Assembly (NCBI RefSeq): GCF_000160775.2
Contig: NZ_CM001024.1
Location: 3,013,196-3,077,195, forward strand
Direction of reading: 5' to 3'
Length of the DNA: 64,000 nucleotides
Origin: Aeromicrobium marinum DSM 15272
Lineage (GTDB): Bacteria > Actinomycetota > Actinomycetes > Propionibacteriales > Nocardioidaceae
Shown here: piece after piece, positions 1-8,644 of the stretch
How positions within the stretch are numbered: the first letter of the stretch is position 1
How the letters are laid out: every line of letters begins with the position of its first letter
Notes under the pieces: generated by a model
The model's database searches: none
What the model was told of the DNA's origin: nothing
What the model saw: the letters and a program-made list of their open reading frames with translations, nothing else
Position numbers and translations under genes: made by a program

Positions 1-2
1 CC

Positions 3-290
3 GCCCCTGCTGCGCCCGGCGCACCGACGGCACCGTCGGCCGATCCCTCGGAGGAGCCCGGCGACGAGCCGGTGGAGGAGGGCGCCGCCGACGAGCCGGG
101 AGCGGAGTCCACCGCGACCCCGGACACCCGTGACTCGCAGGAGTCCGACGCCCGCACCACGGCGACGTCGGCGACGACCGACGGCGACGGCGGGAGCCCG
201 CTGGGGCTGGTCGTCGCGCTGGTGGCGGTCGCCGGTCTGGGCGGTGCCGCCGTGGTCGTGCACCGACGACGGGCCGTCGAGCAGGCATGA
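3..290 (+). CDS. C-terminal end of a membrane-anchored surface protein (5' truncated by window)
   Basis: The reading frame is open from the window edge to the TGA at 288-290, so only the last 95 residues are visible. They form a Pro/Ala/Glu/Asp-rich, low-complexity linker, then one hydrophobic segment (PLGLVVALVAVAGLGGAAVV) and a short basic tail (HRRR). This is the layout of a protein exported and anchored by its C-terminus. The stop overlaps the ecfT start by 4 nt (ATGA), so it is the first visible gene of the ECF operon. In actinobacteria, surface proteins with prenyltransferase/squalene-cyclase-like repeats or DUF4430 domains often precede such ECF genes and are suspected to help cobalamin or cobalt uptake. 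Whether that holds here cannot be judged, because the functional part lies outside the window. Confidence 0.75.
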   Translation, partial: APAAPGAPTAPSADPSEEPGDEPVEEGAADEPGAESTATPDTRDSQESDARTTATSATTDGDGGSPLGLVVALVAVAGLGGAAVVVHRRRAVEQA

Positions 291-1405
291 CGACGAGGCC
301 GCTGCCGCGTGACCTGCACCCGGGAGCCTGGTGGATCTGGGCGCTCGGGCTCGCGGCTGCGGCCTCGTTCACCCTCAACCCGTTCCTGCTGCTGCTGATC
401 ATCGCGGTGGCGGCCCTCACCGTCATGGCCCGTCGGTCCGACGCGCCGTGGGCGCTGTCGTTCCGCTTCTACGTGTACTTCGGCCTCTTCATCGTCGTCA
501 TCCGGGTCCTCTACCGGATCGTGCTCGGTGGCGGGGGCATGCCCGACGACGTCGTGCTGTTCACGCTGCCGAGCGTGCCGCTGCCCGAAGCCGCCCGTGG
601 CATCGAGCTGCTGGGCCCGTTCACGCTCCCTGAGCTGCTGGGCGCGCTGTACGACGGTCTCCGGCTGGCCGCGATGGTCATCTGCGTGGGCGCCGCCAAC
701 GCCCTGGCCAACCCGAAGCGACTGCTGAAGTCGGTCCCGCCGGCGCTGTACGAGGTCGGGACCGCGATCGTCGTCGCGCTGTCGGTGTTCCCCCAGCTGG
801 CCGAGAGCGTGCAGCGGGTGCACCGGGCCCGCAAGCTGCGGGGCGACCCCGGCAAGGGCGTCGGGGCCCTGCGTCGGATCGTCGTCCCGGTGCTCGAGGA
901 CGCGCTCGAACGGTCGCTCACCCTGGCGGCCGGCATGGACGCGCGCGGCTACGGCCGCAGCGGCGACGCCACCGCACATGAGCGGCTGCGCACCGGCGTG
1001 CTGATGCTGCTGGGGCTGTTCGGGCTCTGCATCGGCGCCTACGCCTACCTCGACGGGACGGCCCCCCGGTACCTGGCCGGTCCGATGCTGGCGGCCGGGG
1101 TCGTGCTGGCCGGGCTCGCCCTGTGGTCGGCCGGGCAGCGCGTGCAGCGGACCCGCTACCGGCCCGACCGGTGGCGCCGTGCCGAGATCGGCACCGCCCT
1201 CGCCGGCATCGCCGCGGCGGTGGGGGTCGACCGTGCGGTGGATCTCGACCCGTACGGCGTCTTCCCCGGCCTGACCTCGGTCCCCACCGTGCCGGTCGTC
1301 GCGGTGCTCGCGGTGCTCGTGGCCGCGCTGCCGGCGCTGATCACCCCCGAGCCGGCGAAGGCGTTGTCCGCCGAGCCGGAACGAGAGCCCGAGGTGGTCC
1401 GATGA
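287..1405 (+). CDS. ecfT: Energy-coupling factor transporter transmembrane protein EcfT
   Basis: 372 aa, the membrane coupling subunit of an ECF-type vitamin or metal importer. Several hydrophobic segments lie at about 15-80 and 125-170 and again near 235-285. The two cytoplasmic coupling motifs that contact the ATPase are visible as ARKLRG (181-186) and MDARGYGRSG (217-226), matching the A-R-G/S motifs of the family. The start overlaps the previous stop, and the stop overlaps the ecfA start (ATGA), so the three ECF genes are translationally coupled. The protein is longer than typical EcfT (about 260 aa) because of a C-terminal pair of extra hydrophobic stretches. Substrate cannot be read from this subunit. 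The neighbouring cobQ and cobT suggest cobalamin or cobalt. Confidence 0.9.
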   Translation: MTTRPLPRDLHPGAWWIWALGLAAAASFTLNPFLLLLIIAVAALTVMARRSDAPWALSFRFYVYFGLFIVVIRVLYRIVLGGGGMPDDVVLFTLPSVPLPEAARGIELLGPFTLPELLGALYDGLRLAAMVICVGAANALANPKRLLKSVPPALYEVGTAIVVALSVFPQLAESVQRVHRARKLRGDPGKGVGALRRIVVPVLEDALERSLTLAAGMDARGYGRSGDATAHERLRTGVLMLLGLFGLCIGAYAYLDGTAPRYLAGPMLAAGVVLAGLALWSAGQRVQRTRYRPDRWRRAEIGTALAGIAAAVGVDRAVDLDPYGVFPGLTSVPTVPVVAVLAVLVAALPALITPEPAKALSAEPEREPEVVR

Positions 1406-2988
1406 TCAGCCTGGAGCAGGTGACCTTCGCCTACGACGGAGCCACCGCGCCGACCCTGCGCGACGTCGACCTGCACGTGCCCGAGGGCGAACTGGTGCTG
1501 GTCGCGGGCCGGACCGGGTCGGGCAAGTCGACGCTGCTGGGTCTGTTGAACGGACTGGTGCCGCACTTCAGCGGCGGCACCCTCGCCGGTGACGTCCGCA
1601 TCGACGGCGCGTCCGTCGTGGGCCGGCCGCCGCGCGAGCTGGCCCACCTCGTGGGCTACGTCGCGCAGGACCCGCTGGCGGGATTCGTCAGCGACGTGGT
1701 CGAGGACGAGCTGGCCTACGGCATGGAGCAGCTCGGTCTCGACGCCCAGACCATGCGCCGGCGGGTCGAGGAGACGCTCGACCTGCTCGGCATCGCGGCG
1801 CTGCGCCGCCGCCCGCTCCGCACCCTCTCCGGCGGCCAGCAGCAGCGGGTGGCCATCGGCTCGGTGCTCACGATGCATCCGCGGGTGCTCGTGCTCGACG
1901 AACCCACCTCGGCGCTGGACGCCACGGCGGCCGAGGACGTGCTCGCCACCATCGCGCGCCTGGTCGACGACGTCGGTCTCACCGTCGTCGTCGCCGAGCA
2001 CCGGATGGAGCGGGTCATCCCGTTCGCCGACCGCCTGGTGCTGGTCGAGGACGGCCGGGTCCGCGACGGCGCTCCCGCCGACCTGCTGGTCGACGCCCCG
2101 GTGGCGCCGCCGTTGGTCGAGCTCGGCCGGCTGGTCGGATGGACCCCGCTGCCGTTGTCGGTGCGCGAGGCCCGGCGCCGGGTGCGCGAGCTGACCCCGC
2201 AGCTGAACGCTCCCGAGCCGCGGGTCGACCCGGTCCGCACCTCCGCGCTCTCGGCGAGCGGCATGAGCGTGCTGTACGGGTCGACCGTCGCCGTGCGCGA
2301 GGTCGACCTGGCGGTCGGCGCGGGCGAGATCGTCGCGGTCATGGGCCGCAACGGGTCCGGCAAGTCGTCCCTGCTGTGGGCGATCCAGGGGGCCGGCAAG
2401 CGGCACGGCGGTCAGGTGTCCGTGGGCGGTGTCGACCCCGGCACGGTGTCGGCCGACCGGGCCCGCCGGCTCGTCGGCCTCGTGCCGCAGACCGCCGCCG
2501 ACCTGCTCTACCTGGAGTCCGTCGACGCCGAGTGCGGGGCCGCGGACCGTCAGGCGGGTGCCGAGGCGGGTGCCTGCCGTGCCCTGCTGGACCGGCTGGC
2601 CCCCGGCATCGAGGGCGCCCAGCACCCCCGTGACCTCTCCGAGGGTCAGCGGCTGTCGCTGGTCCTCGCCATCGTGCTGACCGCCCGACCCCAGGTGATC
2701 GCGCTCGACGAGCCCACCCGCGGTCTCGACTACGCGGGCAAGGCGGCCCTGACCGCGATCCTGCAGGAGCTCGCCGCCGACGGTCGCGGTGTCGTGGTGT
2801 CGACCCACGACGTCGAGTTCGTGGCGACCGTGGCGCACTCGGTCGTGGTGATGGCCGACGCGGACGTCGTGTCGTCCGGTCCCGTCGCGGGCGTGCTGGC
2901 CGAGTCGCCGGCCTTCGCGCCGCAGATGAGCAAGGTGCTGGGTCCGCAGTGGCTGACCGTCGCCGACGTGCAGGCGGCCCTCGCATGA
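1402..2988 (+). CDS. ECF transporter ATPase, two fused ABC domains (EcfA1-EcfA2)
   Basis: 528 aa carrying two complete nucleotide-binding domains in one chain. Domain 1 has Walker A GRTGSGKST (36-44), signature LSGGQQQR (142-149) and Walker B LVLDEP (163-168). Domain 2 has Walker A GRNGSGKSS (315-323), a degenerate signature LSEGQ (412-416) and Walker B VIALDEP (432-438). It powers uptake by EcfT and the S component. The ATG at 1402 is chosen because it overlaps the ecfT stop as ATGA; upstream in-frame codons run through ecfT. Fused ECF ATPases are common in actinobacteria. The second signature (SEG for SGG) suggests unequal roles for the two ATP sites, which is an inference. Confidence 0.92.
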   Translation: MISLEQVTFAYDGATAPTLRDVDLHVPEGELVLVAGRTGSGKSTLLGLLNGLVPHFSGGTLAGDVRIDGASVVGRPPRELAHLVGYVAQDPLAGFVSDVVEDELAYGMEQLGLDAQTMRRRVEETLDLLGIAALRRRPLRTLSGGQQQRVAIGSVLTMHPRVLVLDEPTSALDATAAEDVLATIARLVDDVGLTVVVAEHRMERVIPFADRLVLVEDGRVRDGAPADLLVDAPVAPPLVELGRLVGWTPLPLSVREARRRVRELTPQLNAPEPRVDPVRTSALSASGMSVLYGSTVAVREVDLAVGAGEIVAVMGRNGSGKSSLLWAIQGAGKRHGGQVSVGGVDPGTVSADRARRLVGLVPQTAADLLYLESVDAECGAADRQAGAEAGACRALLDRLAPGIEGAQHPRDLSEGQRLSLVLAIVLTARPQVIALDEPTRGLDYAGKAALTAILQELAADGRGVVVSTHDVEFVATVAHSVVVMADADVVSSGPVAGVLAESPAFAPQMSKVLGPQWLTVADVQAALA

Positions 2989-3842
2989 CCCTGCTGCCAG
3001 GCCTCCGACCGTCCGCGCCCCGACCCGTTCCCGCACTCCCGCGGGCGGTACCGGTCACGCGTCGCTCCGCCGTGGTGCTGGCCCTGGCCTCGCTGGCGGG
3101 GCTCGTGATGTTCCTCTGGCCGCTGTTCATGCAGCCGGCCCCGGGTCAGGAACGCTTCGACCAGCCGTTCATCTTCATGGCGATCCTGCCGGTCGTCGTC
3201 ATGGTGGTCGTCGTCGAGCTGACCGAGGGCGGCATGGACTCCAAGGCCCTCGCGATGCTCGGCGTGCTCACCGCGATCAACGCGGCGCTGCGGCCCCTGG
3301 GCGCCGGCACGGCAGGGATCGAGACGGTCTTCTTCCTGCTGGTGCTGTCGGGCCGGGTGTTCGGACCCGGATTCGGGTTCGTGCTGGGCTGCACGAGCCT
3401 GTTCGCCTCGGCGTTGCTGACCTCGGGCGTGGGGCCGTGGCTGCCGTTCCAGATGATGTGCGCGGCGTGGATCGGCATGCTCGCCGGCCTGCTGCCCCGC
3501 CGGGTCACAGGACGGGCGGAGATCGTCCTGCTGGTCGTCTTCGGGGTGCTGGTGTCGTACGTGTTCGGGTTCCTGATGAACCTGTCGTCGTGGCCGTTCA
3601 CCCTGGGCATCGCGGTGCCCGGCACCGACGGCGGGGCGCAGATGGTGCCCGGCGACCCGGTGCTGGAGAACCTGCGACGGTTCGTGGTCTACAACCTGGT
3701 CACGTCGACCTGGGGCTGGGACACCGGGCGGGCGATCACCAACGCGGTCCTGATCGCGGTGCTCGGGCCGGCCGTCCTCGCGACCCTGCGCCGCGCCGCC
3801 CGCCGCGCCCGTTACCTCCCGGCCGCCCCGGTCCTACGCTGA
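2985..3842 (+). CDS. ECF transporter S component (substrate-binding membrane protein)
   Basis: 285 aa. After a Pro-rich N-terminus there are about six hydrophobic segments (about 28-45, 55-75, 85-105, 115-140, 165-190 and near the C-terminus), and the chain ends in an Arg-rich tail. It sits directly downstream of ecfT and ecfA with an ATGA overlap, the standard place for the dedicated S component of a group I ECF transporter. It is longer than many S components. No RibU/BioY/ThiT-type signature was recognised. The partner genes cobQ and cobT make a corrinoid or cobalt substrate the best guess, as in predicted actinobacterial cobalamin ECF systems. Substrate assignment is inference only. Confidence 0.82.
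   Translation: MTLLPGLRPSAPRPVPALPRAVPVTRRSAVVLALASLAGLVMFLWPLFMQPAPGQERFDQPFIFMAILPVVVMVVVVELTEGGMDSKALAMLGVLTAINAALRPLGAGTAGIETVFFLLVLSGRVFGPGFGFVLGCTSLFASALLTSGVGPWLPFQMMCAAWIGMLAGLLPRRVTGRAEIVLLVVFGVLVSYVFGFLMNLSSWPFTLGIAVPGTDGGAQMVPGDPVLENLRRFVVYNLVTSTWGWDTGRAITNAVLIAVLGPAVLATLRRAARRARYLPAAPVLR
3835..3840 (+). promoter_or_regulatory. Candidate -10 box (TACGCT) for a leaderless start at 3847
   Basis: TACGCT ends 6 nt before the ATG at 3847 and fits the actinobacterial TANNNT pattern. It lies over the last codons of the S-component gene, so it would give an internal leaderless promoter in front of the ABM-domain gene. Confidence 0.4.
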
Positions 3843-3846
3843 CGGC

Positions 3847-4413
3847 ATGACCGGACCCGTCACCGTCTCCATCACCCGGCACGTCGACCCCGGCCACGAG
3901 GACCAGATGCTCGCGTGGCTGCGCGCCGGCACCCAGCTGTCCGAGCGCTTCGACGGCTTCCTCGGATCGGGGTGGGTGCGGCCCGCTCCGGGCTCCACCG
4001 AGTGGCACATGCTCTACCGGTTCGCCGACGCGGCGTCGCTGCAGGCCTGGGACTCCTCCGAGCAGCGCCGCTGGTGGCTGGAGTCCGCCCAGGGGTTCGT
4101 GGAGGAGGCGCGCCACGAGCAGCGCACCGGCATCGAGGGCTGGTTCGACGAGCCGACCAGCGTCGACGTCGCGGACCTGCGACCCGCGCCGGCACCGCCC
4201 CCGCGCTGGAAGCAGATGTGCGCGATCTTCTGCGTGTTCTTCCCGCTCAGCATCGCCGCCAACGCCACCACCTCGACCTTCCTCGACGGAGTGCCGCTGG
4301 TGCTGCGCGTGCTGGTCAGCGTGCTCGCGATGACGCCGATCATGACCTACCTCGCGCTGCCGTGGATCACCCGCCTGCTGGCGCCCTGGTTGAACGCTCC
4401 CCGGCGCACATGA
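3847..4413 (+). CDS. ABM-domain protein with C-terminal membrane anchor
   Basis: 188 aa. Residues 1-100 look like an antibiotic-biosynthesis-monooxygenase (ABM) ferredoxin-like fold, with an ITRHVDPGHED start and a Trp/Phe-rich middle (GSTEWHMLYRF, then WDSSEQRRWW). Residues about 125-180 hold two hydrophobic segments, the second ending LPWITRLLAPWLN. Proteins of this two-part type are widespread in actinobacteria, with no settled function. The known ABM-fold enzymes are small cofactor-free monooxygenases or heme-degrading enzymes, but no catalytic residues could be verified here. It lies 4 nt after the S-component stop and overlaps cobQ by 4 nt, so it is in the cobalamin operon by position. 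Confidence 0.75.
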   Translation: MTGPVTVSITRHVDPGHEDQMLAWLRAGTQLSERFDGFLGSGWVRPAPGSTEWHMLYRFADAASLQAWDSSEQRRWWLESAQGFVEEARHEQRTGIEGWFDEPTSVDVADLRPAPAPPPRWKQMCAIFCVFFPLSIAANATTSTFLDGVPLVLRVLVSVLAMTPIMTYLALPWITRLLAPWLNAPRRT

Positions 4414-5873
4414 CCGGTCTGCTGGTCGCCGGCACCACGTCCGACGCCGGCAAGAGCGTCGTGACGACCGCGCTGTGCCGCGCCTTCGCCCGTCGCGGCG
4501 TCAGGGTCGCGCCGTTCAAGGCGCAGAACATGTCGAACGACTCGATGGTCACCGCCGACGGGGCCGAGATCGGGCGGGCGCAGTGGGTGCAGGCCCGGGC
4601 CGCCCGGGCCGAGCCGGAGGCCGCGATGAACCCCGTGCTGCTCAAGCCGGGGGGTGACCGGCGCAGCCACGTGGTCGTCATGGGGCGCCCCGCCGGCTCG
4701 TTGTCGTCCGCCGACTTCCTGGGCGGTCGCGGCCGGCTCGCCACCGCCGCGTTCGCCGCCTTCGACGACCTGCGGGGCCGGTACGACGTGGTGGTGGCCG
4801 AGGGGGCGGGGTCGCCGACCGAGATCAACCTGCGCGAGCACGACTTCGTGAACATGGGCCTGGCCCGGCACGGTGACCTGCCGGTGGTCGTCGTCGGCGA
4901 CATCGACCGCGGCGGCGTGTTCGCCGCGCTGCACGGCACCCTCGCGCTGCTCGACGGCGCCGACCAGGACCTGGTGTCGGCCTTCGTGCTGAACAAGTTC
5001 CGCGGCGACCCGTCGTTGCTCGGGCCCGCCCTCGACCGGATCACGGCGCTGACCGGACGTCCGTTCGCGGGCGTCCTGCCGTGGGACTCCGGCCTGTGGC
5101 TGGACTCCGAGGACGCCCTGGACCTCGACGGCCGCCGGTCCGGCGACGCCGGGGCGGCCCTGAGGGTCGCGGTCGTGCGGCTGCCGCGCATCAGCAACTT
5201 CACCGACGTCGACGCCCTCGGGATCGAGCCGGGCGTCGACGTCGTGTTCGCCTCCGAGCCGCGCCACCTCGACCCGGCCGACCTCGTGGTCCTGCCCGGC
5301 ACCCGGGCGACCATCGACGACCTGGCGTGGCTGCGCTCGCGTGGGCTCGACCGGGCGATCGTCCGGCACGCCGCGGCGGGCCGGTCGGTGCTGGGCATCT
5401 GCGGGGGGATGCAGATGCTGGGTCGCAGCATCGCCGACCCGCACGGGGTGGAGGGCGAGCCCGGAGCGCGGGTCGAGGGGCTCGGGCTGCTGGACGTGAC
5501 GACCGAGTTCACGGTCGACAAGGTGCTCCGCCTGCACGGCCCCGGGTACGAGATCCACCACGGCCGCGTCACCCGCGGCCCGGGGACCGAGGACCACCCG
5601 GGCGGCGCCCGGGCGGGGGCCGTCGCGGGGACGATGTGGCATGGCTGTCTGGAGGACGACACCGCCCGGCGGGACCTGTTGACGGAGGCGGCCCGCGCCG
5701 CCGGTATCGACCTGGCACCCGCCACGGCGTCGTTCGAGCAGCACCGGGAGGCCCGGCTCGACCTGCTGGCCGACCTCGCCGAGGAGCACCTCGACGTCGA
5801 TGCCCTGCTGGACCTGGCGACGACCGGTGCGCCGGCCGGCCTCCCGCGGATCGCCCCGGGGGGTCGCGACTGA
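4410..5873 (+). CDS. cobQ: Cobyric acid synthase CobQ
   Basis: 487 aa, the family's usual length. It amidates four side-chain carboxylates of adenosylcobyrinic acid a,c-diamide using glutamine and ATP. The N-terminal dethiobiotin-synthetase-like domain begins with the P-loop GTTSDAGKS (8-16) and the CobQ hallmark FKAQNMSNDS. The C-terminal class I glutamine amidotransferase domain has the nucleophile elbow GICGGMQ (Cys331) and the catalytic-region His411 in MWHG. The ATG at 4410 overlaps the upstream stop as ATGA. With the ECF genes and cobT it forms a corrinoid-handling block. No corrin-ring genes are in the window, so salvage and nucleotide-loop assembly are as likely as de novo synthesis. 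Confidence 0.95.
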   Translation: MTGLLVAGTTSDAGKSVVTTALCRAFARRGVRVAPFKAQNMSNDSMVTADGAEIGRAQWVQARAARAEPEAAMNPVLLKPGGDRRSHVVVMGRPAGSLSSADFLGGRGRLATAAFAAFDDLRGRYDVVVAEGAGSPTEINLREHDFVNMGLARHGDLPVVVVGDIDRGGVFAALHGTLALLDGADQDLVSAFVLNKFRGDPSLLGPALDRITALTGRPFAGVLPWDSGLWLDSEDALDLDGRRSGDAGAALRVAVVRLPRISNFTDVDALGIEPGVDVVFASEPRHLDPADLVVLPGTRATIDDLAWLRSRGLDRAIVRHAAAGRSVLGICGGMQMLGRSIADPHGVEGEPGARVEGLGLLDVTTEFTVDKVLRLHGPGYEIHHGRVTRGPGTEDHPGGARAGAVAGTMWHGCLEDDTARRDLLTEAARAAGIDLAPATASFEQHREARLDLLADLAEEHLDVDALLDLATTGAPAGLPRIAPGGRD

Positions 5874-5884
5874 GCGGACCGCCG

Positions 5885-6910
5885 TCAGAGGATCTCGCTG
5901 AGCAGCGCGGTGTCGGCGAGCAGCAGTGCGGCCGACCGCACCAGCGGAACGGCGGCCAGCGCCCCGCTGCCCTCCCCCAGCCGCAGGCCGAGATCGAGCA
6001 GCGGCTGCAGCCCCATCGACGCCAGGGCCAGTCCCTGGGCCGGCTCGGGCGACCGGTGACCGGCCGCGAACCAGGCGGCCGCGCCCGGGGCCAGCCGGTC
6101 GGCGAGCAGGGCCGCGGCGACCGCCACCACCCCGTCGAGCAGGACGGGGACGCCGGCCTCGGCCGCTCCGGCGAGGAAGCCGGCCGACGCGGCGATGTCG
6201 GCGCTGCCGAGCGAGGTGAGGGTGTCGACGGGGTCGGCGACCCGCTCGCCGGCCCGGGCCAGGGCCTGCCGCACGACGGCGGTCTTGTGGTCGAGCGCCG
6301 CGTCGCCGATGCCGGTGCCACGCCCGGTCACCGCCTCGGCGGTGAGGCCGAGCGACGCGGCGACGAGGGCCGCAGCAGGGGTGGTGTTGCCGATCCCCAT
6401 GTCGCCGCTGATCAGCAGCTGGGCGCCGGCGGCGATCTCGTCGGCGGCGACCGACCGTCCGGCGGCGATCGCGGCGAGGGTCTCGTCGGTCGTCAGCGCG
6501 TCCTCGAGGTGGATCGCGCCGCTGCCGCGGCGGACCTTGTGCCGCTGGACGTCGGCCGGCACCCCCTCCAGGTCGTCGTCGACCCCCAGGTCCAGCACGC
6601 GCACGGTCACCGCGTGCTGGGCGGCCAGCACGGACACCCCGGCCCGCCCGGTCAGGAAGGTGCGCACCATGGCGGGGGTGACGGCCTTGGGGTAGGCCGA
6701 CACCCCGTGGTCGGCCACCCCGTGGTCGCCGGCGAAGATCACGGCGCGGACCCGCTCGACCGGTTCCGGCGGCACCCGGCCCTGGGTCGCTGCGACCCAC
6801 ACGGCCAGGTCGCCGAGCCGGCCCAGGGCGCCGGCCGGGGTCGCCAGTCCTGCCAGCCTGGTCGCGGCCTCGTCCCGGGCGGCGGACGACGGTGGGGTGA
6901 CGGCCGGCAT
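5885..6910 (-). CDS. cobT: Nicotinate-nucleotide--dimethylbenzimidazole phosphoribosyltransferase CobT
   Basis: 341 aa, convergent with cobQ (11 nt between stops). It makes alpha-ribazole phosphate for the lower loop of cobalamin from nicotinate mononucleotide and dimethylbenzimidazole. Family motifs are visible: FAGDHGVADHGVSAYP near residues 60-75, the phosphate-binding GDMGIGNTTPAAA in the middle, and LGEGSGA near the C-terminus with Glu313 in the place of the catalytic Glu of Salmonella CobT (Glu317). Start is the ATG at 6910. Although on the opposite strand, its function ties it to the cobQ block. Confidence 0.95.
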   Translation of the reverse strand: MPAVTPPSSAARDEAATRLAGLATPAGALGRLGDLAVWVAATQGRVPPEPVERVRAVIFAGDHGVADHGVSAYPKAVTPAMVRTFLTGRAGVSVLAAQHAVTVRVLDLGVDDDLEGVPADVQRHKVRRGSGAIHLEDALTTDETLAAIAAGRSVAADEIAAGAQLLISGDMGIGNTTPAAALVAASLGLTAEAVTGRGTGIGDAALDHKTAVVRQALARAGERVADPVDTLTSLGSADIAASAGFLAGAAEAGVPVLLDGVVAVAAALLADRLAPGAAAWFAAGHRSPEPAQGLALASMGLQPLLDLGLRLGEGSGALAAVPLVRSAALLLADTALLSEIL

Positions 6911-6943
6911 GGCACTCCTCGGGTCGGGCGGGTGTGCCGCCGG

Positions 6944-8644
6944 TCAGCTGCGGCCCGTGTCGGGACCGACCGTCAGCATGCCATCGGCGAGGTGGGCCAC
7001 CACGTCGGCCCTCGCGCGTTCCGCGGGCCGGTGCGTCACCAGCAGGACGGCGCGGGACCCGTCGAGGAGCTGACCCAGGACGCGCTCCTCGGTACCGGTG
7101 TCGAGGGCGCTGGTCGCCTCGTCGAGGACCAGCAGCTCGGGGTCCCGCACCAGTGCGCGGGCGATGCACAGCCGCTGCTGCTCGCCGCCGGACAGCCCGG
7201 CGATCTCCCGCAGGGGGGTGTCGAGACCGGCCGGCAGCGACTCCACCACCGTGTCGACGCAGGCGGTCCGCAACGCCGCCCAGAGGTCCTCGTCGGCCAC
7301 CTCGCGACCGGGCTGCAGCGACCAGGTGAGGTTCTGCCGGACCGTGCCGGGCACCAGCACGGTCTGCTGCGGCACGTAGCCGACCCGGGCCCGCCAGGAC
7401 GACAGGTCGACGAGGGGCGAGCCGTCGACCAGGACCTGCCCGGTCTCGGGCGGCACGAGTCCCAGGACCACGTCGAGCAGGGTGCTCTTGCCCCCGCCGC
7501 TGGGCCCCCAGACGGTCACGAGCCCGCGGTGGGGGACCTGCAGGTCGACGTCGTCCAGGACGGTCGGCCCGTCGGTGGCGTACCGCACCGTCACGCCGCG
7601 CAGCGCGACCAGGGGCTCCTGCGGCCCGGCGGGCTCCTGCGGTCGGCCCGGTACGGATCCGGTCTGGCGGTGCTGCTCGATCTCTCGCTCGAAGTCCGAG
7701 AGCTGGTCGAGGGCGGGCGCCTCGTTCGCGAACACCTGGACCGCTCCCAACAGGCCCTGGGCCGTCGCGAGGATGCGCGACGCGACGACGACGAGCACCG
7801 CGAGCTCCGCGAACGGGAGGCCGGCCTGTCGGCCCACCACCACCAGGACCATGACCGCGAAGACGACCCCGACCGCCAGCCCGGCCACGACCGCCGAGGT
7901 GCGTCGCACGAACGAGGTGCGGATCCCCCGGACACGGCTCGCCTCGGCCTCGACCAGGTCGGTCCACGCCCGTCCGGCATCGTGCGCCCGCGTCAGCCGG
8001 ACCGAGGCGAGGGAGTCCGTGACGGCGGCCCCGAGGTCGGCGACGCCCCGACTCATCTCCTGGCCGAGCCGGGTGGCGGACCGGACCGAACGCCTCGTGG
8101 CCGCCGTGGCGAGCAGCAGGCCGACGGCGGCGAGCCCGCCGATGAGCGGTGAGAGCAGGACGGCCACGCCGACGGTGGCGGCCAGGATCGGCACGGCGAC
8201 GAGGATGCGCAGGAGCATGACCAGGGCGGTCTGGGCGCGCTCGACCTCCGTGGTGAGCCGCTGGACGACGTGGCTGCGCCGCTGACCGGCGACGTACGTC
8301 CACTCGGCGGCGAGCAGGCCGTCGAACAGGCGCAGGCGCAGGGCGTCGACGGTCGCGAGGCGGATCTGCACGGACACCACCGCGACCCGCCACTGGGCGA
8401 GCGACCTGACCACGACCACCAGCAGCACCAGGGCGAAGGCGACCGGGAGGGTCAGGGTCGCGTCGGTCCCGGGCAGGCGGAGCTCGTCGTCCCCGCCGAG
8501 CGACTGCATGACCGGCACCAGCAAGGTCAGCCCCAGGCCCTCCATGAGGGCGACCACGACCTGCAGCGACAGGAGCCCGGCCACGGCACCCCGGCCCGCG
8601 GTCGACGACATGAGCGACAGGTACGCCCGGGACCGGGCCGTCAT
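6944..8644 (-). CDS. ABC exporter (fused membrane and ATPase domains) of the RiPP locus
   Basis: 566 aa half-transporter with permease and ATPase in one chain. Residues 1-310 are an ABC exporter membrane domain with about six hydrophobic segments. The ATPase has Walker A GPSGGGKST (380-388), signature LSGGEQQR (484-491), Walker B LLVLDEA (about 504-510) and the H-loop VTHRP. There is no N-terminal C39 peptidase domain, so it is not a leader-cleaving PCAT. The ATG at 8644 overlaps the stop of the upstream nucleotidyltransferase gene (ATGA), and both diverge from the precursor gene. Lasso-peptide D-type exporters have this architecture, so export of the RiPP product is the likely job. Substrate is inferred from context. 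Confidence 0.85.
   Translation of the reverse strand: MTARSRAYLSLMSSTAGRGAVAGLLSLQVVVALMEGLGLTLLVPVMQSLGGDDELRLPGTDATLTLPVAFALVLLVVVVRSLAQWRVAVVSVQIRLATVDALRLRLFDGLLAAEWTYVAGQRRSHVVQRLTTEVERAQTALVMLLRILVAVPILAATVGVAVLLSPLIGGLAAVGLLLATAATRRSVRSATRLGQEMSRGVADLGAAVTDSLASVRLTRAHDAGRAWTDLVEAEASRVRGIRTSFVRRTSAVVAGLAVGVVFAVMVLVVVGRQAGLPFAELAVLVVVASRILATAQGLLGAVQVFANEAPALDQLSDFEREIEQHRQTGSVPGRPQEPAGPQEPLVALRGVTVRYATDGPTVLDDVDLQVPHRGLVTVWGPSGGGKSTLLDVVLGLVPPETGQVLVDGSPLVDLSSWRARVGYVPQQTVLVPGTVRQNLTWSLQPGREVADEDLWAALRTACVDTVVESLPAGLDTPLREIAGLSGGEQQRLCIARALVRDPELLVLDEATSALDTGTEERVLGQLLDGSRAVLLVTHRPAERARADVVAHLADGMLTVGPDTGRS

Noticed and set aside
5081-8152. A 1023-codon open frame on the plus strand
   Set aside because: Shadow of cobQ, cobT and the ABC exporter; low-complexity Arg/Gly/Pro composition and no motifs.
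4347-8393. A 1348-codon open frame on the minus strand
   Set aside because: It runs antisense through cobQ and across cobT and the exporter in the wrong frame; GC-rich codon bias makes such shadow frames common here.
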